Assembly: GCF_900103845.1 (NCBI RefSeq)
Contig: NZ_FNIJ01000024.1
Location: forward strand, 24,460-88,459
Origin: Pseudomonas jinjuensis
GTDB lineage: Bacteria > Pseudomonadota > Gammaproteobacteria > Pseudomonadales > Pseudomonadaceae
DNA length: 64,000 nucleotides
Direction: 5' to 3'
Shown here: in pieces, positions 24,949-36,480 of the stretch
Position numbering within the stretch: position 1 is the first letter of the stretch
How the letters are laid out: the number at the start of each line of letters is the position of its first letter
Notes under the pieces: generated by a model
The model's database searches: none
Seen by the model: the letters and a program-made list of their open reading frames with translations, nothing else
Told to the model about the DNA's origin: nothing
Translations under genes and position numbers: made by a program

Positions 24949-26403
24949 TCAGAATCCTTCGGGTGCGCGTTTGTGCCAGTCGGTCGCCAGTTGGTACTGG
25001 TGCGCGACGTTGAGCAGGCGGCCTTCCTGGAAGTATGGCGCCAGAAGCTGCACGCCGACCGGCAGTCCGTCGACGAAGCCGGCGGGCATGGACAGGCCCG
25101 GGATGCCGGCCAGGTTGGCGGTGATGGTGTAGATGTCTTCCAGGTACTGGGCGACCGGGTCGTCGTTCTTCTCGCCGATCTTCCAGGCCGGGTTCGGCGT
25201 GGTCGGGCCGAGGATCACGTCGACTTCATTGAACGCGGCGACGAAGTCGTTCTTGATCAGCCGGCGGATCTTCTGCGCCTGCAGGTAGTAGGCGTCGTAG
25301 TAGCCGGCGGACAGCGCGTAGGTGCCGACCATGATGCGGCGCTTCACTTCCGCGCCGAAGCCTTCGGCGCGCGAGCGCTTGTACAGGTCTTCGAGGTTCT
25401 GCGGGTTCTCGCAGCGATAGCCGTAGCGCACGCCGTCGAAGCGCGACAGGTTGGAGCTGGCCTCTGCGGGCGCGATCACGTAGTAAGCCGGGATGGCGTG
25501 CTGCATGTTCGGCAGGGAGATGTCCTTCACCGTGGCGCCGAGCTTCTTCAGCTCTTCCACGGTAGCCATCACGGCGTCGGCGATGCGGCTGTCGAGGCCG
25601 GCGCCGAAGTATTCCTTCGGCAGGCCGATGCGCAGGCCGGCCAGCGGCTTCTGCAGGGCGGCCAGGTAGTCGTCCACCGGCTGGTCGACGCAGGTGGAGT
25701 CCTTCGGATCGAAGCCGGCCATGGCGCCCAGCATCAGCGCGCAGTCCTCGGCGGTGCGCGCCAGCGGGCCGGCCTGGTCGAGGCTGGAGGCATAGGCGAT
25801 CATGCCCCAGCGGGAGACGCGGCCGTAGGTCGGCTTGATGCCGGTGAGGTTGGTCAGCGCCGCCGGCTGGCGGATCGAGCCGCCGGTGTCGGTGCCGGTG
25901 GCGGCCGGGATCAGGCGCGCGGCGACCGCGGCGGCCGAGCCGCCGGAGGAGCCGCCGGGTACGCGCTGCAGGTCCCAGGGGTTGTGCGCCGGGCCGTAGT
26001 AGCTGGACTGGTTCGACGAGCCCATGGCGAATTCGTCCATGTTCAGCTTGCCGAGGCTCACGGCGCCGGCATTGGCCAGGCGCTCGACGACGGTGGCGTC
26101 GTAGGGCGAGACGAAGTTGTCGAGGATCTTCGAGCCGCAGCTGGTGCGCACGCCCCTGGTGCAGAACAGGTCCTTGTGGGCGATCGGCGCGCCGAGCAGG
26201 GCGCCGGCCTCGCCATTGGCGCGCCGTTCGTCGGCGGCCCTGGCCTGTTGCAGGGCCGGTTCCGCGGTGACGCTGATGAAGCTGTTCAGTTGCGGGTCGA
26301 GCTGCTGGATGCGGGCCAGCAGGGCACGGGTCAGCTCTTCGGCGGAGAACTGCTTGTCGGCGAGGCCGCGGGCGACTTCGGCGAGGGTCAGTTGATGCAG
26401 CAT
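24949..26403 (-). CDS. gatA: Aspartyl/glutamyl-tRNA amidotransferase subunit A
   Basis: A 484-residue amidase-signature enzyme. The Ser-cisSer-Lys triad is in place: K77 in APIAHKD, S152 in PGGSSGGS and S176 in [11 protein letters not shown]. It releases ammonia from glutamine (or asparagine) and feeds it to GatB. It lies between gatC and gatB with short gaps (18 and 11 bases). Confidence 0.97.
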   Translation of the reverse strand: MLHQLTLAEVARGLADKQFSAEELTRALLARIQQLDPQLNSFISVTAEPALQQARAADERRANGEAGALLGAPIAHKDLFCTRGVRTSCGSKILDNFVSPYDATVVERLANAGAVSLGKLNMDEFAMGSSNQSSYYGPAHNPWDLQRVPGGSSGGSAAAVAARLIPAATGTDTGGSIRQPAALTNLTGIKPTYGRVSRWGMIAYASSLDQAGPLARTAEDCALMLGAMAGFDPKDSTCVDQPVDDYLAALQKPLAGLRIGLPKEYFGAGLDSRIADAVMATVEELKKLGATVKDISLPNMQHAIPAYYVIAPAEASSNLSRFDGVRYGYRCENPQNLEDLYKRSRAEGFGAEVKRRIMVGTYALSAGYYDAYYLQAQKIRRLIKNDFVAAFNEVDVILGPTTPNPAWKIGEKNDDPVAQYLEDIYTITANLAGIPGLSMPAGFVDGLPVGVQLLAPYFQEGRLLNVAHQYQLATDWHKRAPEGF

Positions 26404-26421
26404 GTGTCCGTGTCCTTCCTG

Positions 26422-26709
26422 TTACTCGATGACTTTCGGGACCAGGTACAGCCCCTCTTCCACGGCCGGTGCGATGGCCTGGTAGTCGTCTCGGCGGTTT
26501 TCCTCGGTGACCCGGTCGGCGCGCAGGCGCTGGGTGGCTTCCAGCGGGTGCGCCAAGGGCTCTATCCCGGTGGTGTCGACGGCCTGCATGCGGTCGATCA
26601 GGCCGAGGATGTCGTTGAGGGTTTCAGTGGTGCGTGGAAGGTCGGCTTCATCCAGCCCGAGGCGGGCAAGATGGGCGATTTTCTCCACGTCGGAGCGTTC
26701 AAGCGCCAT
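26422..26709 (-). CDS. gatC: Aspartyl/glutamyl-tRNA amidotransferase subunit C
   Basis: A 95-residue GatC from the ATG at 26709; the frame extends upstream but those residues are not family-like. It reads [20 protein letters not shown] with later [25 protein letters not shown], the standard GatC pattern. It stabilises GatA-GatB. First gene of the operon, divergent from mreB. Confidence 0.95.
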   Translation of the reverse strand: MALERSDVEKIAHLARLGLDEADLPRTTETLNDILGLIDRMQAVDTTGIEPLAHPLEATQRLRADRVTEENRRDDYQAIAPAVEEGLYLVPKVIE

Positions 26710-27983
<1,274 letters not shown>

Positions 27984-27992
27984 CGGTGGAGA

Positions 27993-29063
27993 GTGCCTTC
28001 GCTTAGCCGGGAGCGGGCCATCAAACCGCTATTTTCCAAAGGGCCCTCGCTGGGTGTGCGCCTGGTGGCGCTCGCCGTGCTGTCGGTGAGCCTGATGGTG
28101 GTCGACGCGCGCTTCGACTACCTCAAGCCCGTGCGCAGCCAGATGGGGCTGGTGCTGACCCCCTTCTACTGGCTCGCCGACCTGCCGGTGCGTGCCTGGG
28201 AAGGCGTGCGCGAGCAGTTCACCAGCCGCAGCGAGCTGCTCGCCGAGAACGAGCGCCTGAAGGCCGAATCCCTGCTGATGCATCGCCGCCTGCAGAAGCT
28301 GGCGACCCTCACCGAACAGAACGTGCGCCTGCGCGAGTTGCTCAACTCCGCCGCGCTGGTGGACGACAAGGTGCTGGTCAGCGAACTGATCGGCGTCGAC
28401 CCCAACCCCTTCACCCAGCGCATCCTGATCGACAAGGGCGAGCAGGATGGCGTGTTCCAGGGCCAGCCGGTGCTCGACGCCAGCGGCCTGATGGGCCAGG
28501 TGGTCGAGGTCATGCCCTATACCGCGCGGGTCCTGCTGCTCACCGACACCACCCACAGCATTCCGGTGCAGGTCAACCGCAACGGCCTGCGCGCCATCGC
28601 CGTCGGCACCGGCAATCCGGAGCGCCTGGAGCTGCGTTTCGTCGCCGATACCGCCGATATCAAGGAAGGCGACCTGCTGGTCAGCTCCGGCCTCGGCCAG
28701 CGCTTCCCGGCCGGCTATCCAGTGGCGGTGGTCAAGGAAGTGCTGCACGACACCGGCCAGCCGTTCGCCGTCGTCCGCGCCGTGCCGACCGCCAAGATGA
28801 ACCGCAGCCGCTACGTGCTGCTGGTGTTCAGCGATCGCCGCACGCCGGAGCAGCGCGCCACCGAAGCCGCCGAGGCGCAGGTCGAGGCCGACCGCAAGGC
28901 CGCCGAGTCCGCCACCCCGCCGGCCCCCGTCCAACCCGCGCAACAGCCAGGCGCCGCCGCTCCGCAGCCGGCCACGCCCGCCGCGCCGGCCAGCGCGCAC
29001 GCCCCCACGGCGCAGGCGCAACCGGCCGCTCCCGCGCAGTCTGCCGAAAGGAATCGCCACTGA
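27993..29063 (+). CDS. mreC: Rod-shape protein MreC
   Basis: A 356-residue protein starting with GTG at 27993 behind GGTGGAGA, nine bases after mreB. One membrane helix (about 22-40) is followed by a coiled coil (LLAENERLKAESLLMHRRLQ, about 76-95) and the MreC beta domain (LIGVDPNPFTQRILIDKG, QGQPVLDASGLMGQVVEVM). From about residue 295 the tail is very rich in Pro, Ala and Gln, longer than in enteric MreC. It links MreB to the murein elongation enzymes in the periplasm. Confidence 0.94.
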   Translation: MPSLSRERAIKPLFSKGPSLGVRLVALAVLSVSLMVVDARFDYLKPVRSQMGLVLTPFYWLADLPVRAWEGVREQFTSRSELLAENERLKAESLLMHRRLQKLATLTEQNVRLRELLNSAALVDDKVLVSELIGVDPNPFTQRILIDKGEQDGVFQGQPVLDASGLMGQVVEVMPYTARVLLLTDTTHSIPVQVNRNGLRAIAVGTGNPERLELRFVADTADIKEGDLLVSSGLGQRFPAGYPVAVVKEVLHDTGQPFAVVRAVPTAKMNRSRYVLLVFSDRRTPEQRATEAAEAQVEADRKAAESATPPAPVQPAQQPGAAAPQPATPAAPASAHAPTAQAQPAAPAQSAERNRH

Positions 29064-29551
29064 TGGCTTCCCAGGGTTCGCGAAACGGCTGGGTGATCTG
29101 GCTCAGCCTGCTGCTGGCGCTGCTGCTGTCCGTCGCGCCGCTGTGGAACTTCATGGAGATCGGCCGGCCGCTGTGGCTGGCGATGGTGCTGACCTACTGG
29201 GTGCTCTACCTGCCGCACAAGGTCGGCATGGTCAGCGCCTGGATCCTGGGACTGGGCGAGGACGTGCTGTACGGCAGCCTGCTCGGGCAGAACGCGCTGG
29301 TCCTCAGTTTCATCGTGTTCCTCGTGCTGTCCCTGCAGCAGCGCCTGCGCATGTACCCGGTGTGGCAGCAATGTCTGGTGCTGCTGGTGGTCTTCGGCCT
29401 GGCGCAGCTGGTCCAGCTGTGGCTCAACACGCTGACCGGCAATCGCCCGCCGACCCTGGTGTTCCTGCTGCCGGCGCTGGTCAGCGCGCTGCTCTGGCCG
29501 TGGGTCCACGCCCTCCTGAAAAGCCTGCGCCTGCGTCTGAACGTCAACTGA
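29063..29551 (+). CDS. mreD: Rod-shape membrane protein MreD
   Basis: A 162-residue, five- or six-helix membrane protein whose ATG overlaps the mreC stop by one base. The block VGMVSAWILGLGEDVLYGSL followed by GQNAL is the MreD signature. It works with MreC and RodA/PBP2 in the elongasome. Confidence 0.94.
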   Translation: MASQGSRNGWVIWLSLLLALLLSVAPLWNFMEIGRPLWLAMVLTYWVLYLPHKVGMVSAWILGLGEDVLYGSLLGQNALVLSFIVFLVLSLQQRLRMYPVWQQCLVLLVVFGLAQLVQLWLNTLTGNRPPTLVFLLPALVSALLWPWVHALLKSLRLRLNVN

Positions 29552-29596
29552 TTCCCGCCGGGCGCCGGTCAAACCTTATCCGACTTGGGAGTCGAG

Positions 29597-30181
29597 ATGC
29601 CGCAGCTTTACCTGGCCTCCAGTTCGCCGCGTCGCCGAGAGCTTCTGGCGCAGATCGCCGTGCCGTTCCACGGCGTTCCCGCCAATATCGACGAAACTCC
29701 GCTTCCCGCCGAATCCCCCGAGGCCTATGTCGAACGCCTGGCGCGGAACAAGGCCCAGGCCGGCCTGAACATGCTCGCCCAGCGCGCCGACGTCTGCGTG
29801 CTCGGCGCCGATACCGCGGTGGTGCTGGACGGGCGCATCCTCGGCAAGCCGCTCGACCGCGACGACGCGCTGGCCATGCTGCGCCAACTGTCCGGCCGCG
29901 AGCACCAGGTGCTGACCGCGGTGGCGCTGGCCGACCGCCAGCGCTGCGAAGCGCGGGTGGTGAGCAGCCGGGTGCAGTTCCGGGCGATTTCCGACGCCGA
30001 GGCTGAAGCCTACTGGGCGACCGGCGAGCCACAGGACAAGGCCGGCGGATATGCTATCCAGGGACTGGCGGCGATCTTCGTCAGTCGCGTGGAAGGGAGC
30101 TACAGCGCGGTCGTCGGCCTGCCGCTGTGCGAAACCGCGGAGTTGCTGGCTGACTTCTCGATTCCTTGCTGGCAGTCTTGA
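29597..30181 (+). CDS. maf: Maf family nucleotide pyrophosphatase (YhdE type)
   Basis: A 194-residue Maf protein from ATG 29597 (preceded by GGGAGT; an in-frame GTG 12 bases upstream is less likely). Motifs: [12 protein letters not shown] at the N-terminus, [18 protein letters not shown], and [11 protein letters not shown]. These fit the dTTP/UTP pyrophosphatase YhdE branch, which hydrolyses dTTP, UTP and modified nucleotides. The place after mreD and before rng is conserved in gammaproteobacteria. Its stop lies within the first unit of a short tandem repeat. Confidence 0.93.
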   Translation: MPQLYLASSSPRRRELLAQIAVPFHGVPANIDETPLPAESPEAYVERLARNKAQAGLNMLAQRADVCVLGADTAVVLDGRILGKPLDRDDALAMLRQLSGREHQVLTAVALADRQRCEARVVSSRVQFRAISDAEAEAYWATGEPQDKAGGYAIQGLAAIFVSRVEGSYSAVVGLPLCETAELLADFSIPCWQS

Positions 30182-30234
30182 GCGGACAGGCAGTCCTGAA
30201 CGGATGGCAGTCCTGAACGGAGCGGATAGGCAGT
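30171..30234. repeat. Short tandem repeat (GGCAGTCCTGAACGGA) between maf and rng
   Basis: Units at 30171-30186 (GGCAGTCTTGAGCGGA), 30189-30204 and 30206-30221 (both GGCAGTCCTGAACGGA), plus a partial GGCAGT at 30229. The first contains the maf stop codon, so the array seems to have grown by copying the gene's end. Confidence 0.85.
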
Positions 30235-30278
30235 AGCGCCGCTTGCCGGGCGCAATACAAGTACAAGGAAGAGGGCGC

Positions 30279-31736
30279 ATGAGCGAAGAGATCCTGATCA
30301 ATATCACGCCGATGGAATCGCGCGTGGCGGTGGTGGAGAACGGCGTCCTGCAGGAAGTCCACGTCGAGCGCACGCAACGGCGCGGCATCGTCGGGAATAT
30401 CTACAAGGGCAAGGTGGTGCGGGTGCTGCCCGGGATGCAGGCGGCCTTCGTCGACATCGGCCTGGAGCGCGCCGCCTTCATCCACGCGGCGGAGATTTCC
30501 ACCCGCGAAGGCAGCGCGGTGGAGAGCATCAGCGCGCTGGTGCACGAGGGCCAGAGCCTGGTGGTGCAGGTCACCAAGGACCCGATCGGCACCAAGGGCG
30601 CGCGGCTGACCACCCAGCTGTCCATCCCGTCGCGCTACCTCGTGTACATGCCGCGCACCAGCCATGTCGGCATTTCCCTGAAGATCGAGGACGAAGTCGA
30701 GCGCGAGCGCCTCAAGCGCGTGGTCGCCACCTGCGTCGAGGCCGAGGGCATCGTCGAGCAGGGCGGCTTCATTCTGCGGACCGCCGCCGAGGGCGCGGGC
30801 GAGGACGAGATCCTCGCCGACATCCGCTACCTGCGCCGCCTGTGGGACCAGATCGCCGCGCAGATCCAGACGGTCGGCGCGCCGACCCTGATCTACGAGG
30901 ACCTGTCCCTGGCGCTGCGCACCCTGCGCGACCTGGTCAACCCGCGAATCGAGAAGATTCGCGTCGATTCCCGGGAAAACTTCCAGAAGATCACGCAGTT
31001 CGTCGAAGAACTGATGCCGGAGATCGCCGATCGCCTGGAGCACTACCCGGGCGAGCGGCCGATCTTCGATCTCTATGGCGTCGAGGACGAGGTGCAGAAG
31101 GCGCTGGAGCGCAAGGTGCTGCTGAAGTCCGGCGGCTACCTGATCATCGACCCGACCGAGGCGATGACCACCATCGACGTCAACACCGGCGCCTTCGTCG
31201 GCCACCGCAACCTCGAAGAGACCATCTTCAAGACCAACCTCGAGGCCGCCACGGCGATCGCCCGCCAGCTGCGCCTGCGCAACCTCGGCGGGATCATCAT
31301 CATCGACTTCATCGACATGGAGGACGAGGATCACCGCCGTCAGGTGCTGCGCACCCTGGAGAAGCAGCTCGAACGCGACCACGCCAAGACCAACATCATC
31401 GGCATCACCGAACTCGGCCTGGTGCAGATGACCCGCAAGCGCACCCGCGAAAGCCTGGTGCAGGTGCTCTGCGAGCCCTGCCCGTGCTGCCAGGGACGCG
31501 GCAACCTGAAGACCGCCGAGACCATCTGCTACGAGATCTTCCGCGAGATCCTCCGCGAGGCGCGGGCCTACCAGGCGGATTCCTACCTGGTGCTGGCCAA
31601 CCAGAAGGTGGTCGACCGCCTGCTGGACGAGGAATCCGGCAACGTCGCCGATCTCGAGACCTTCATCGGCCGCACCATCAAGTTCCAGGTCGAGCCGATG
31701 TATTCCCAGGAGCAATATGACGTGGTCCTGCTCTAA
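30279..31736 (+). CDS. rng: Ribonuclease G
   Basis: A 485-residue RNase E/G family enzyme without the long C-terminal scaffold of RNase E, hence RNase G (CafA). The ATG at 30279 follows AAGGAAGAGGG. The S1 domain (RGIVGNIYKGKVVRVLPGMQAAFVDIG) is near residues 35-60. Catalytic Mg-binding D300 (DVNTGAFVG) and D343 (DFIDMEDEDH) are present, and the zinc-link cysteines are in CEPCPCCQGRG (about 397-407). It processes the 16S rRNA 5' end and degrades some mRNAs. Confidence 0.96.
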   Translation: MSEEILINITPMESRVAVVENGVLQEVHVERTQRRGIVGNIYKGKVVRVLPGMQAAFVDIGLERAAFIHAAEISTREGSAVESISALVHEGQSLVVQVTKDPIGTKGARLTTQLSIPSRYLVYMPRTSHVGISLKIEDEVERERLKRVVATCVEAEGIVEQGGFILRTAAEGAGEDEILADIRYLRRLWDQIAAQIQTVGAPTLIYEDLSLALRTLRDLVNPRIEKIRVDSRENFQKITQFVEELMPEIADRLEHYPGERPIFDLYGVEDEVQKALERKVLLKSGGYLIIDPTEAMTTIDVNTGAFVGHRNLEETIFKTNLEAATAIARQLRLRNLGGIIIIDFIDMEDEDHRRQVLRTLEKQLERDHAKTNIIGITELGLVQMTRKRTRESLVQVLCEPCPCCQGRGNLKTAETICYEIFREILREARAYQADSYLVLANQKVVDRLLDEESGNVADLETFIGRTIKFQVEPMYSQEQYDVVLL

Positions 31737-31750
31737 GGCGTTCCGCTGAG

Positions 31751-34700
31751 ATGGAACGCTTCGCCCGCCTGCTGGCCTCGGCGCTGCGCCTGCTGCTGGC
31801 GCTGTGCGCGCTGGGGCTGGTGCTGCTCGCGCTGTACGTCAGCCTCGGGCGCGAGCTGGCGCCGCTGGTCGGCGAATACCGCGAGGAAGTGGCCCGCGAA
31901 GCCAGCGAGCGGACCGGCCTGCCGGTGCGGATCGGCACGCTGGAAGGGCACTGGCGCGGTTTCGCGCCGGTGGTGGTGGCGCGCGACATCCAGCTCGGCG
32001 AGGGCGACGAGACGGTGCGCCTGGAACAGGCGCGGCTGACGCCGCATGTGCTCGACAGCCTGCTGACCCGCCAGTTGCGCATCGACCGGCTGGAACTGGA
32101 CGGACTGCACCTGGCGCTGCGCGAGGACGCGGATGGCCAATGGCAGGCGGAAGGCCTGCCGGCGCGGCGTGCCGGCGGCGATCCGGGGAAGCTGCTGGAA
32201 GCGCTCGCGCTGCCCGCGCGCCTGTCGCTGACCGGCAGCCAGATCGTCCTGCTGCCCCACGACGGCGAGCCGCTGGTGCTCAACCACCTGGGCCTGACCC
32301 TGCGCAACGGCGCCGGCGGACGCCAGCGCCTGGACGGGCGGATGAACCTGCCGGACGGCCAGCCGCTGGCGCTGCGCATCGATGGTCGGTTGAACCACGA
32401 CGACTGGCGGCGCAGCGCCCTGCGCGCCTATCTCAGCCTGCCGCAGAGCGACTGGTCGAAATGGCTGCCGCCCAGCCTGACCCGCGGCTGGCGCCTGGCC
32501 GAGCTGAAGGCCGGCGGCGAAGTCTGGCTGAATGTCGAGGATGGCCAGCCCCGCACCGGCGCGGCCCGCCTGCACGCGCCGCGGCTGGTGGCCAGCTACG
32601 ACGAGCGCGAGCCGGTGACGGTGGGCGATCTCGGCGTGAGCCTGTTCTTCCAGCGCGATGGCGACGACCTGCGCCTGCGCGTGGCGGACCTCGCCGCCAA
32701 CCTCGGCGATACCCGCTGGGGCGAAGTGGAAATGGAACTGCTGCACCAGAGCCAGGGCGAGGAGCGCTGGCAACTGCGCGCCGACCGCCTCGACCTGGCG
32801 CCGCTGGCCGCCACCGTGCAGGCGCTGGCGCCGCTGCCGGATGCGGCGGTGACCTGGCTGCAGGGGCTGCAGCCGCACGGCGTGCTGCACAACGTCAACC
32901 TGGACTTCTGGCCGCGGCGCCAGGGCGCCGGCCGGGTCGCCTATGCGGCCAACCTGGAGCGGGTCGGCGTCAGCGCCTTCCACGAGGTGCCGGCGGTGGA
33001 GAACGTCGGCGGCACCTTCAGCGGCAACCTCGGCGGCGGCCGGCTGGATGCGTCGGCGCAGGACCTTTTGCTGCACCTGCCGCGGCTGTTCCCCGAGCCC
33101 TGGCGCTATCGCAGCGCCCACGCGCGGCTGTTCTGGACGCTGGACGAGCAGGCCCTGACCCTCGGCAGCCACCTGATGCGGGTCGAGGGCGACGAGGGAC
33201 GGCTGGCCGGCGACATGCTGATCCGCCTGATGCGCGATCCGTCGCGGGAAGACTACATGGACCTGCGGGTCGGCCTCAGCGACGGCGATGCGCGCTTCAC
33301 CGACAAGTACCTGCCCAGCGCCCTGCCGTCGATGAACAAGAACCTGACCGAGTGGCTGCATACGGCGATCAAGGGCGGGCGCATCGAGCAGGGCTATTTC
33401 CAGTGGCAGGGCGACCTGCACCACGATGCGCCGCCCGAGGCCCACGCCATGAGCCTGTATTTCCGCGTGCACGACGCCGAGCTGGACTACCAGCCGGGCT
33501 GGCCGGCGCTCAGCCAGGCCGATGGCGAGGTGTGGGTCGAGGACAGCGGCGTGCGGGTCGAGGCCTCCGGCGGCAACATCCTGCAGAGCCGGGTGCGCGA
33601 CGTGACGGTGGACATTCCCCATGTGGAACCGGGCGAGGTCAGCCATCTCCACGTCAAGGGCGGGATCGACAGCAGCGTCGGGGATGGCCTGAAGATTCTC
33701 CAGGATTCGCCGATCGGCAGGAACCAGACCTTCGCCGGCTGGCAGGGCGAGGGCGCGCTGAAAGGCGAGCTGCAGCTGGACATCCCGCTGGCCAAGGGCC
33801 AGGTAGGGCAGTCGCGGGTGATAGTCGACTTCGCCGCCGATGGCGCGCGGCTGCAGATTCCCAAACCGGAGCTGGAGCTGACCCGGCTCGCCGGCGCCTT
33901 CCGCTACGACACCGACAGCGGCCTCAGCGCGCGCAACGTCAGCGCCCAATGGCGCGGCACGCGGCTCAGCGGCAGCATTCGCGCCGAGGGCAGCAAGGGC
34001 AATCCGCGCACGCGGGTGCTGGCTTCCGGCCAGGTGCCGGTGCCGACGCTGCTGGAGTGGGGCGGCGTGAGCAAGGCCGTGCCGGTGCAGGGACGGGTTC
34101 CCTACCAGCTGGACCTGCTGCTGGCCGGCCGGGACAGCCAGCTGCAGGTCGGCTCGAACCTGCAGGGCGTGGCCATCGACCTGCCGGCGCCGTTCGGCAA
34201 GGCCTCCGACGAAAGCCGCCAGGCGAACTGGCGCATGACCCTGGACGGCGACGAACGGCGCTACTGGGCGACCTATGCCAACCTCGCCAGCCTCGCCTAT
34301 GCCGCTCCGGCGGACCGCCCGCTGGCCGGGCGCGGCAGCCTGCAGCTGGGCGGCGGTACTGCGGTCCTGCCGGGGGGCTCGGGGCTGCAGGTGCGCGGCC
34401 GGGTGGCCCAGGTGGATGCGGAGGCCTGGCAGGCCGTGCTGAAGAAGTACGCCGGCGGCGACGTGCAGGGGGCGAGCGGCCTGCTGCGCAGCGCCGATCT
34501 GCGGATCGACCGTTTCAGCGGCTTCGGCCAGATCCTGGAAAACCTCACGCTGGACCTGCGGCGCGTCGGCAGCAGTTGGCAGCTCGGCCTGGTCAGCGCC
34601 CTGGCCAGCGGCCAGGTGGTGATTCCCGACCTGCGCAGCCAGCCGCTGCAGGTGCGCCTGGACCGCCTGAGCCTGCCGAAGAGCGAGGCCATCGAGGCGC

Positions 34701-35575
34701 AGGACCCGTCGCAGGTGCCCGATCCGCTGCAGAACGTCGACCCGCACAGCCTGCCGGCGATGGACGTGAGCATCCGGCAGATACTGCTGGGCGGCAAGCC
34801 GGTCGGCGCCTGGAACTTCCGCGTGCGGCCGACGCCCGCCGGCGCGAGTTTCGACAACCTCGACCTGGACCTGCGCGGATTGCACGTCGGCGGCGCCATG
34901 CGCTGGGAAGGGCAGGCCGGCGCGAGCCGCAGCTTCTACAAGGGCCGCCTGGAGGGCAAGGCGCTGGAGGATGTGCTGGCGGCCTGGAATTTCGCCCCGA
35001 GCGTCACCAGCGAACGCTTCCGCCTGGACGTGGATGGCTACTGGCCCGGCTCGCCGGCGCACATCAGCCTGCGCCGCTTCGGCGGCACCCTCGACGCCAG
35101 CCTGCGCAAGGGCCAGTTCGTCGAGGTGGAGGGCGGCGCCCAGGCGCTGCGGGTGTTCGGCCTGCTCAACTTCAACGCCATCAACCGCCGCCTGCGCCTG
35201 GACTTCTCCGACCTGCTGGGCAAGGGCCTCAGCTATGACCGGGTGGAAGGTGTGCTGGCGGCCACCGACGGGGTCTACGTCACCCGCCGGCCACTGAAGG
35301 TGGAGGGGCCGTCCAGCGACCTGGAGCTCAACGGCACCCTCGACCTGGCCCACGACCAGATCGACGCCAAGCTGCTGGTGACCCTGCCGGTGACCAACAA
35401 CCTGCCGCTGGCCGCGCTGATCGTCGGCGCGCCGGCGGTGGGCGGCGCGCTGTTCGTCGTCGACAAGCTGCTCGGCGACCGCGTGGCGCGCTTCGCCAGC
35501 GTGCAGTACAGCGTGCGCGGTCCCTGGCAGAACCCGAGGATCGCCTTCGAGAAACCCTTCGAGAAACCTCGCTGA
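31751..35575 (+). CDS. yhdP: YhdP family AsmA-like envelope protein
   Basis: A 1274-residue protein with an N-terminal membrane anchor (LLLALCALGLVLLALYVSL) and a long periplasmic beta-rich region of the DUF3971/AsmA type (RTGLPVRIGTLEGHWRGFAPV near the start; GLLNFNAINRRLRLDFSDL and the AsmA_2-like C-terminus near the end). YhdP, TamB and YdbH are bridge-like proteins moving phospholipids between inner and outer membranes. It starts 14 bases after rng and probably shares its transcript. Confidence 0.92.
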   Translation: MERFARLLASALRLLLALCALGLVLLALYVSLGRELAPLVGEYREEVAREASERTGLPVRIGTLEGHWRGFAPVVVARDIQLGEGDETVRLEQARLTPHVLDSLLTRQLRIDRLELDGLHLALREDADGQWQAEGLPARRAGGDPGKLLEALALPARLSLTGSQIVLLPHDGEPLVLNHLGLTLRNGAGGRQRLDGRMNLPDGQPLALRIDGRLNHDDWRRSALRAYLSLPQSDWSKWLPPSLTRGWRLAELKAGGEVWLNVEDGQPRTGAARLHAPRLVASYDEREPVTVGDLGVSLFFQRDGDDLRLRVADLAANLGDTRWGEVEMELLHQSQGEERWQLRADRLDLAPLAATVQALAPLPDAAVTWLQGLQPHGVLHNVNLDFWPRRQGAGRVAYAANLERVGVSAFHEVPAVENVGGTFSGNLGGGRLDASAQDLLLHLPRLFPEPWRYRSAHARLFWTLDEQALTLGSHLMRVEGDEGRLAGDMLIRLMRDPSREDYMDLRVGLSDGDARFTDKYLPSALPSMNKNLTEWLHTAIKGGRIEQGYFQWQGDLHHDAPPEAHAMSLYFRVHDAELDYQPGWPALSQADGEVWVEDSGVRVEASGGNILQSRVRDVTVDIPHVEPGEVSHLHVKGGIDSSVGDGLKILQDSPIGRNQTFAGWQGEGALKGELQLDIPLAKGQVGQSRVIVDFAADGARLQIPKPELELTRLAGAFRYDTDSGLSARNVSAQWRGTRLSGSIRAEGSKGNPRTRVLASGQVPVPTLLEWGGVSKAVPVQGRVPYQLDLLLAGRDSQLQVGSNLQGVAIDLPAPFGKASDESRQANWRMTLDGDERRYWATYANLASLAYAAPADRPLAGRGSLQLGGGTAVLPGGSGLQVRGRVAQVDAEAWQAVLKKYAGGDVQGASGLLRSADLRIDRFSGFGQILENLTLDLRRVGSSWQLGLVSALASGQVVIPDLRSQPLQVRLDRLSLPKSEAIEAQDPSQVPDPLQNVDPHSLPAMDVSIRQILLGGKPVGAWNFRVRPTPAGASFDNLDLDLRGLHVGGAMRWEGQAGASRSFYKGRLEGKALEDVLAAWNFAPSVTSERFRLDVDGYWPGSPAHISLRRFGGTLDASLRKGQFVEVEGGAQALRVFGLLNFNAINRRLRLDFSDLLGKGLSYDRVEGVLAATDGVYVTRRPLKVEGPSSDLELNGTLDLAHDQIDAKLLVTLPVTNNLPLAALIVGAPAVGGALFVVDKLLGDRVARFASVQYSVRGPWQNPRIAFEKPFEKPR

Positions 35576-35629
35576 GCAGACCGGCCGTGCATCGGTTAGC
35601 ATGGAGCGGAAACGCTGCCGGAGCCCTTC

Positions 35630-36478
35630 ATGTCGATCGCCGTGATCCAGATGGTCAGCCAGGATGATGTCCTGGCCAATCTCGCCGCCGCGCGCCGACT
35701 GCTGCAACAGGCCGCCGCCGACGGCGCGCGGCTCGCCGTCCTGCCGGAGAACTTCGCCGCCATGGGCCGCCGCGACCTCGCCGAGCTGGGCCGCGCAGAG
35801 GCGCAGGGCGACGGGCCGATCCTGCCCTGGTTGAAAGACACCGCCCGCGACCTCAACTTGTGGATAGTGGCGGGCACCATTCCGCTGCCGCCGGAAGGCC
35901 AGCCGGAGGCCAAGGCCAACGCCTGTTCCCTGCTGGTCGACGAGTGCGGCGAAGTGGCCGCCCGCTACGACAAGCTGCACCTGTTCGACGTCGACGTGGC
36001 GGATGGCCGCGGCCGTTATCGCGAGTCCGACGACTACGCCTTCGGCCAGCGCGTGGTGGTGGCCGACACCCCGCTCGGCCGCGTCGGCCTGACGGTGTGC
36101 TACGACCTGCGCTTCCCCGAACTGTACACCGCGCTGCGCGAGGCCGGGGCGGAGTTGATCAGCGCGCCATCGGCCTTCACCGCGGTCACCGGCGCGGCGC
36201 ACTGGCAGGTGCTGGTCCGCGCGCGGGCCATCGAGACCCAGTGCTACATGCTGGCGGCGGGGCAGGGCGGCAGCCATCCCCGCGGCCGCGAAACCTACGG
36301 ACACTCGGCGATCGTCGATCCCTGGGGATCGGTCCTCGCCGAACAGGACAAGGGCGAGGCCGTGCTGCTGGCGCGGCGCGACGCCGAGGAACAGGCGGCC
36401 ATCCGGCAACGCATGCCGGTGGCGGCACACAGAAGATTCTTTCCGCCGGCGGAACCACGCCCGGCGCGTACGGAGTGA
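35630..36478 (+). CDS. Carbon-nitrogen hydrolase, probable deaminated-glutathione amidase
   Basis: A 282-residue nitrilase-superfamily enzyme with the full Glu-Lys-Cys triad: E40 in [10 protein letters not shown]115 in [11 protein letters not shown] and C157 in [13 protein letters not shown]. The [10 protein letters not shown] and [10 protein letters not shown] blocks and the length fit the Nit1 group, which hydrolyses deaminated glutathione as a repair reaction. It lies between yhdP and tldD, three bases before the latter. Substrate is inferred from family. Confidence 0.9.
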   Translation: MSIAVIQMVSQDDVLANLAAARRLLQQAAADGARLAVLPENFAAMGRRDLAELGRAEAQGDGPILPWLKDTARDLNLWIVAGTIPLPPEGQPEAKANACSLLVDECGEVAARYDKLHLFDVDVADGRGRYRESDDYAFGQRVVVADTPLGRVGLTVCYDLRFPELYTALREAGAELISAPSAFTAVTGAAHWQVLVRARAIETQCYMLAAGQGGSHPRGRETYGHSAIVDPWGSVLAEQDKGEAVLLARRDAEEQAAIRQRMPVAAHRRFFPPAEPRPARTE

Positions 36479-36480
36479 AT

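Noticed and set aside
31733..36430. Minus-strand open frame of 1565 codons opposite yhdP and the nitrilase
   Set aside because: Composition is typical of an antisense shadow and both plus-strand genes are clear family members.
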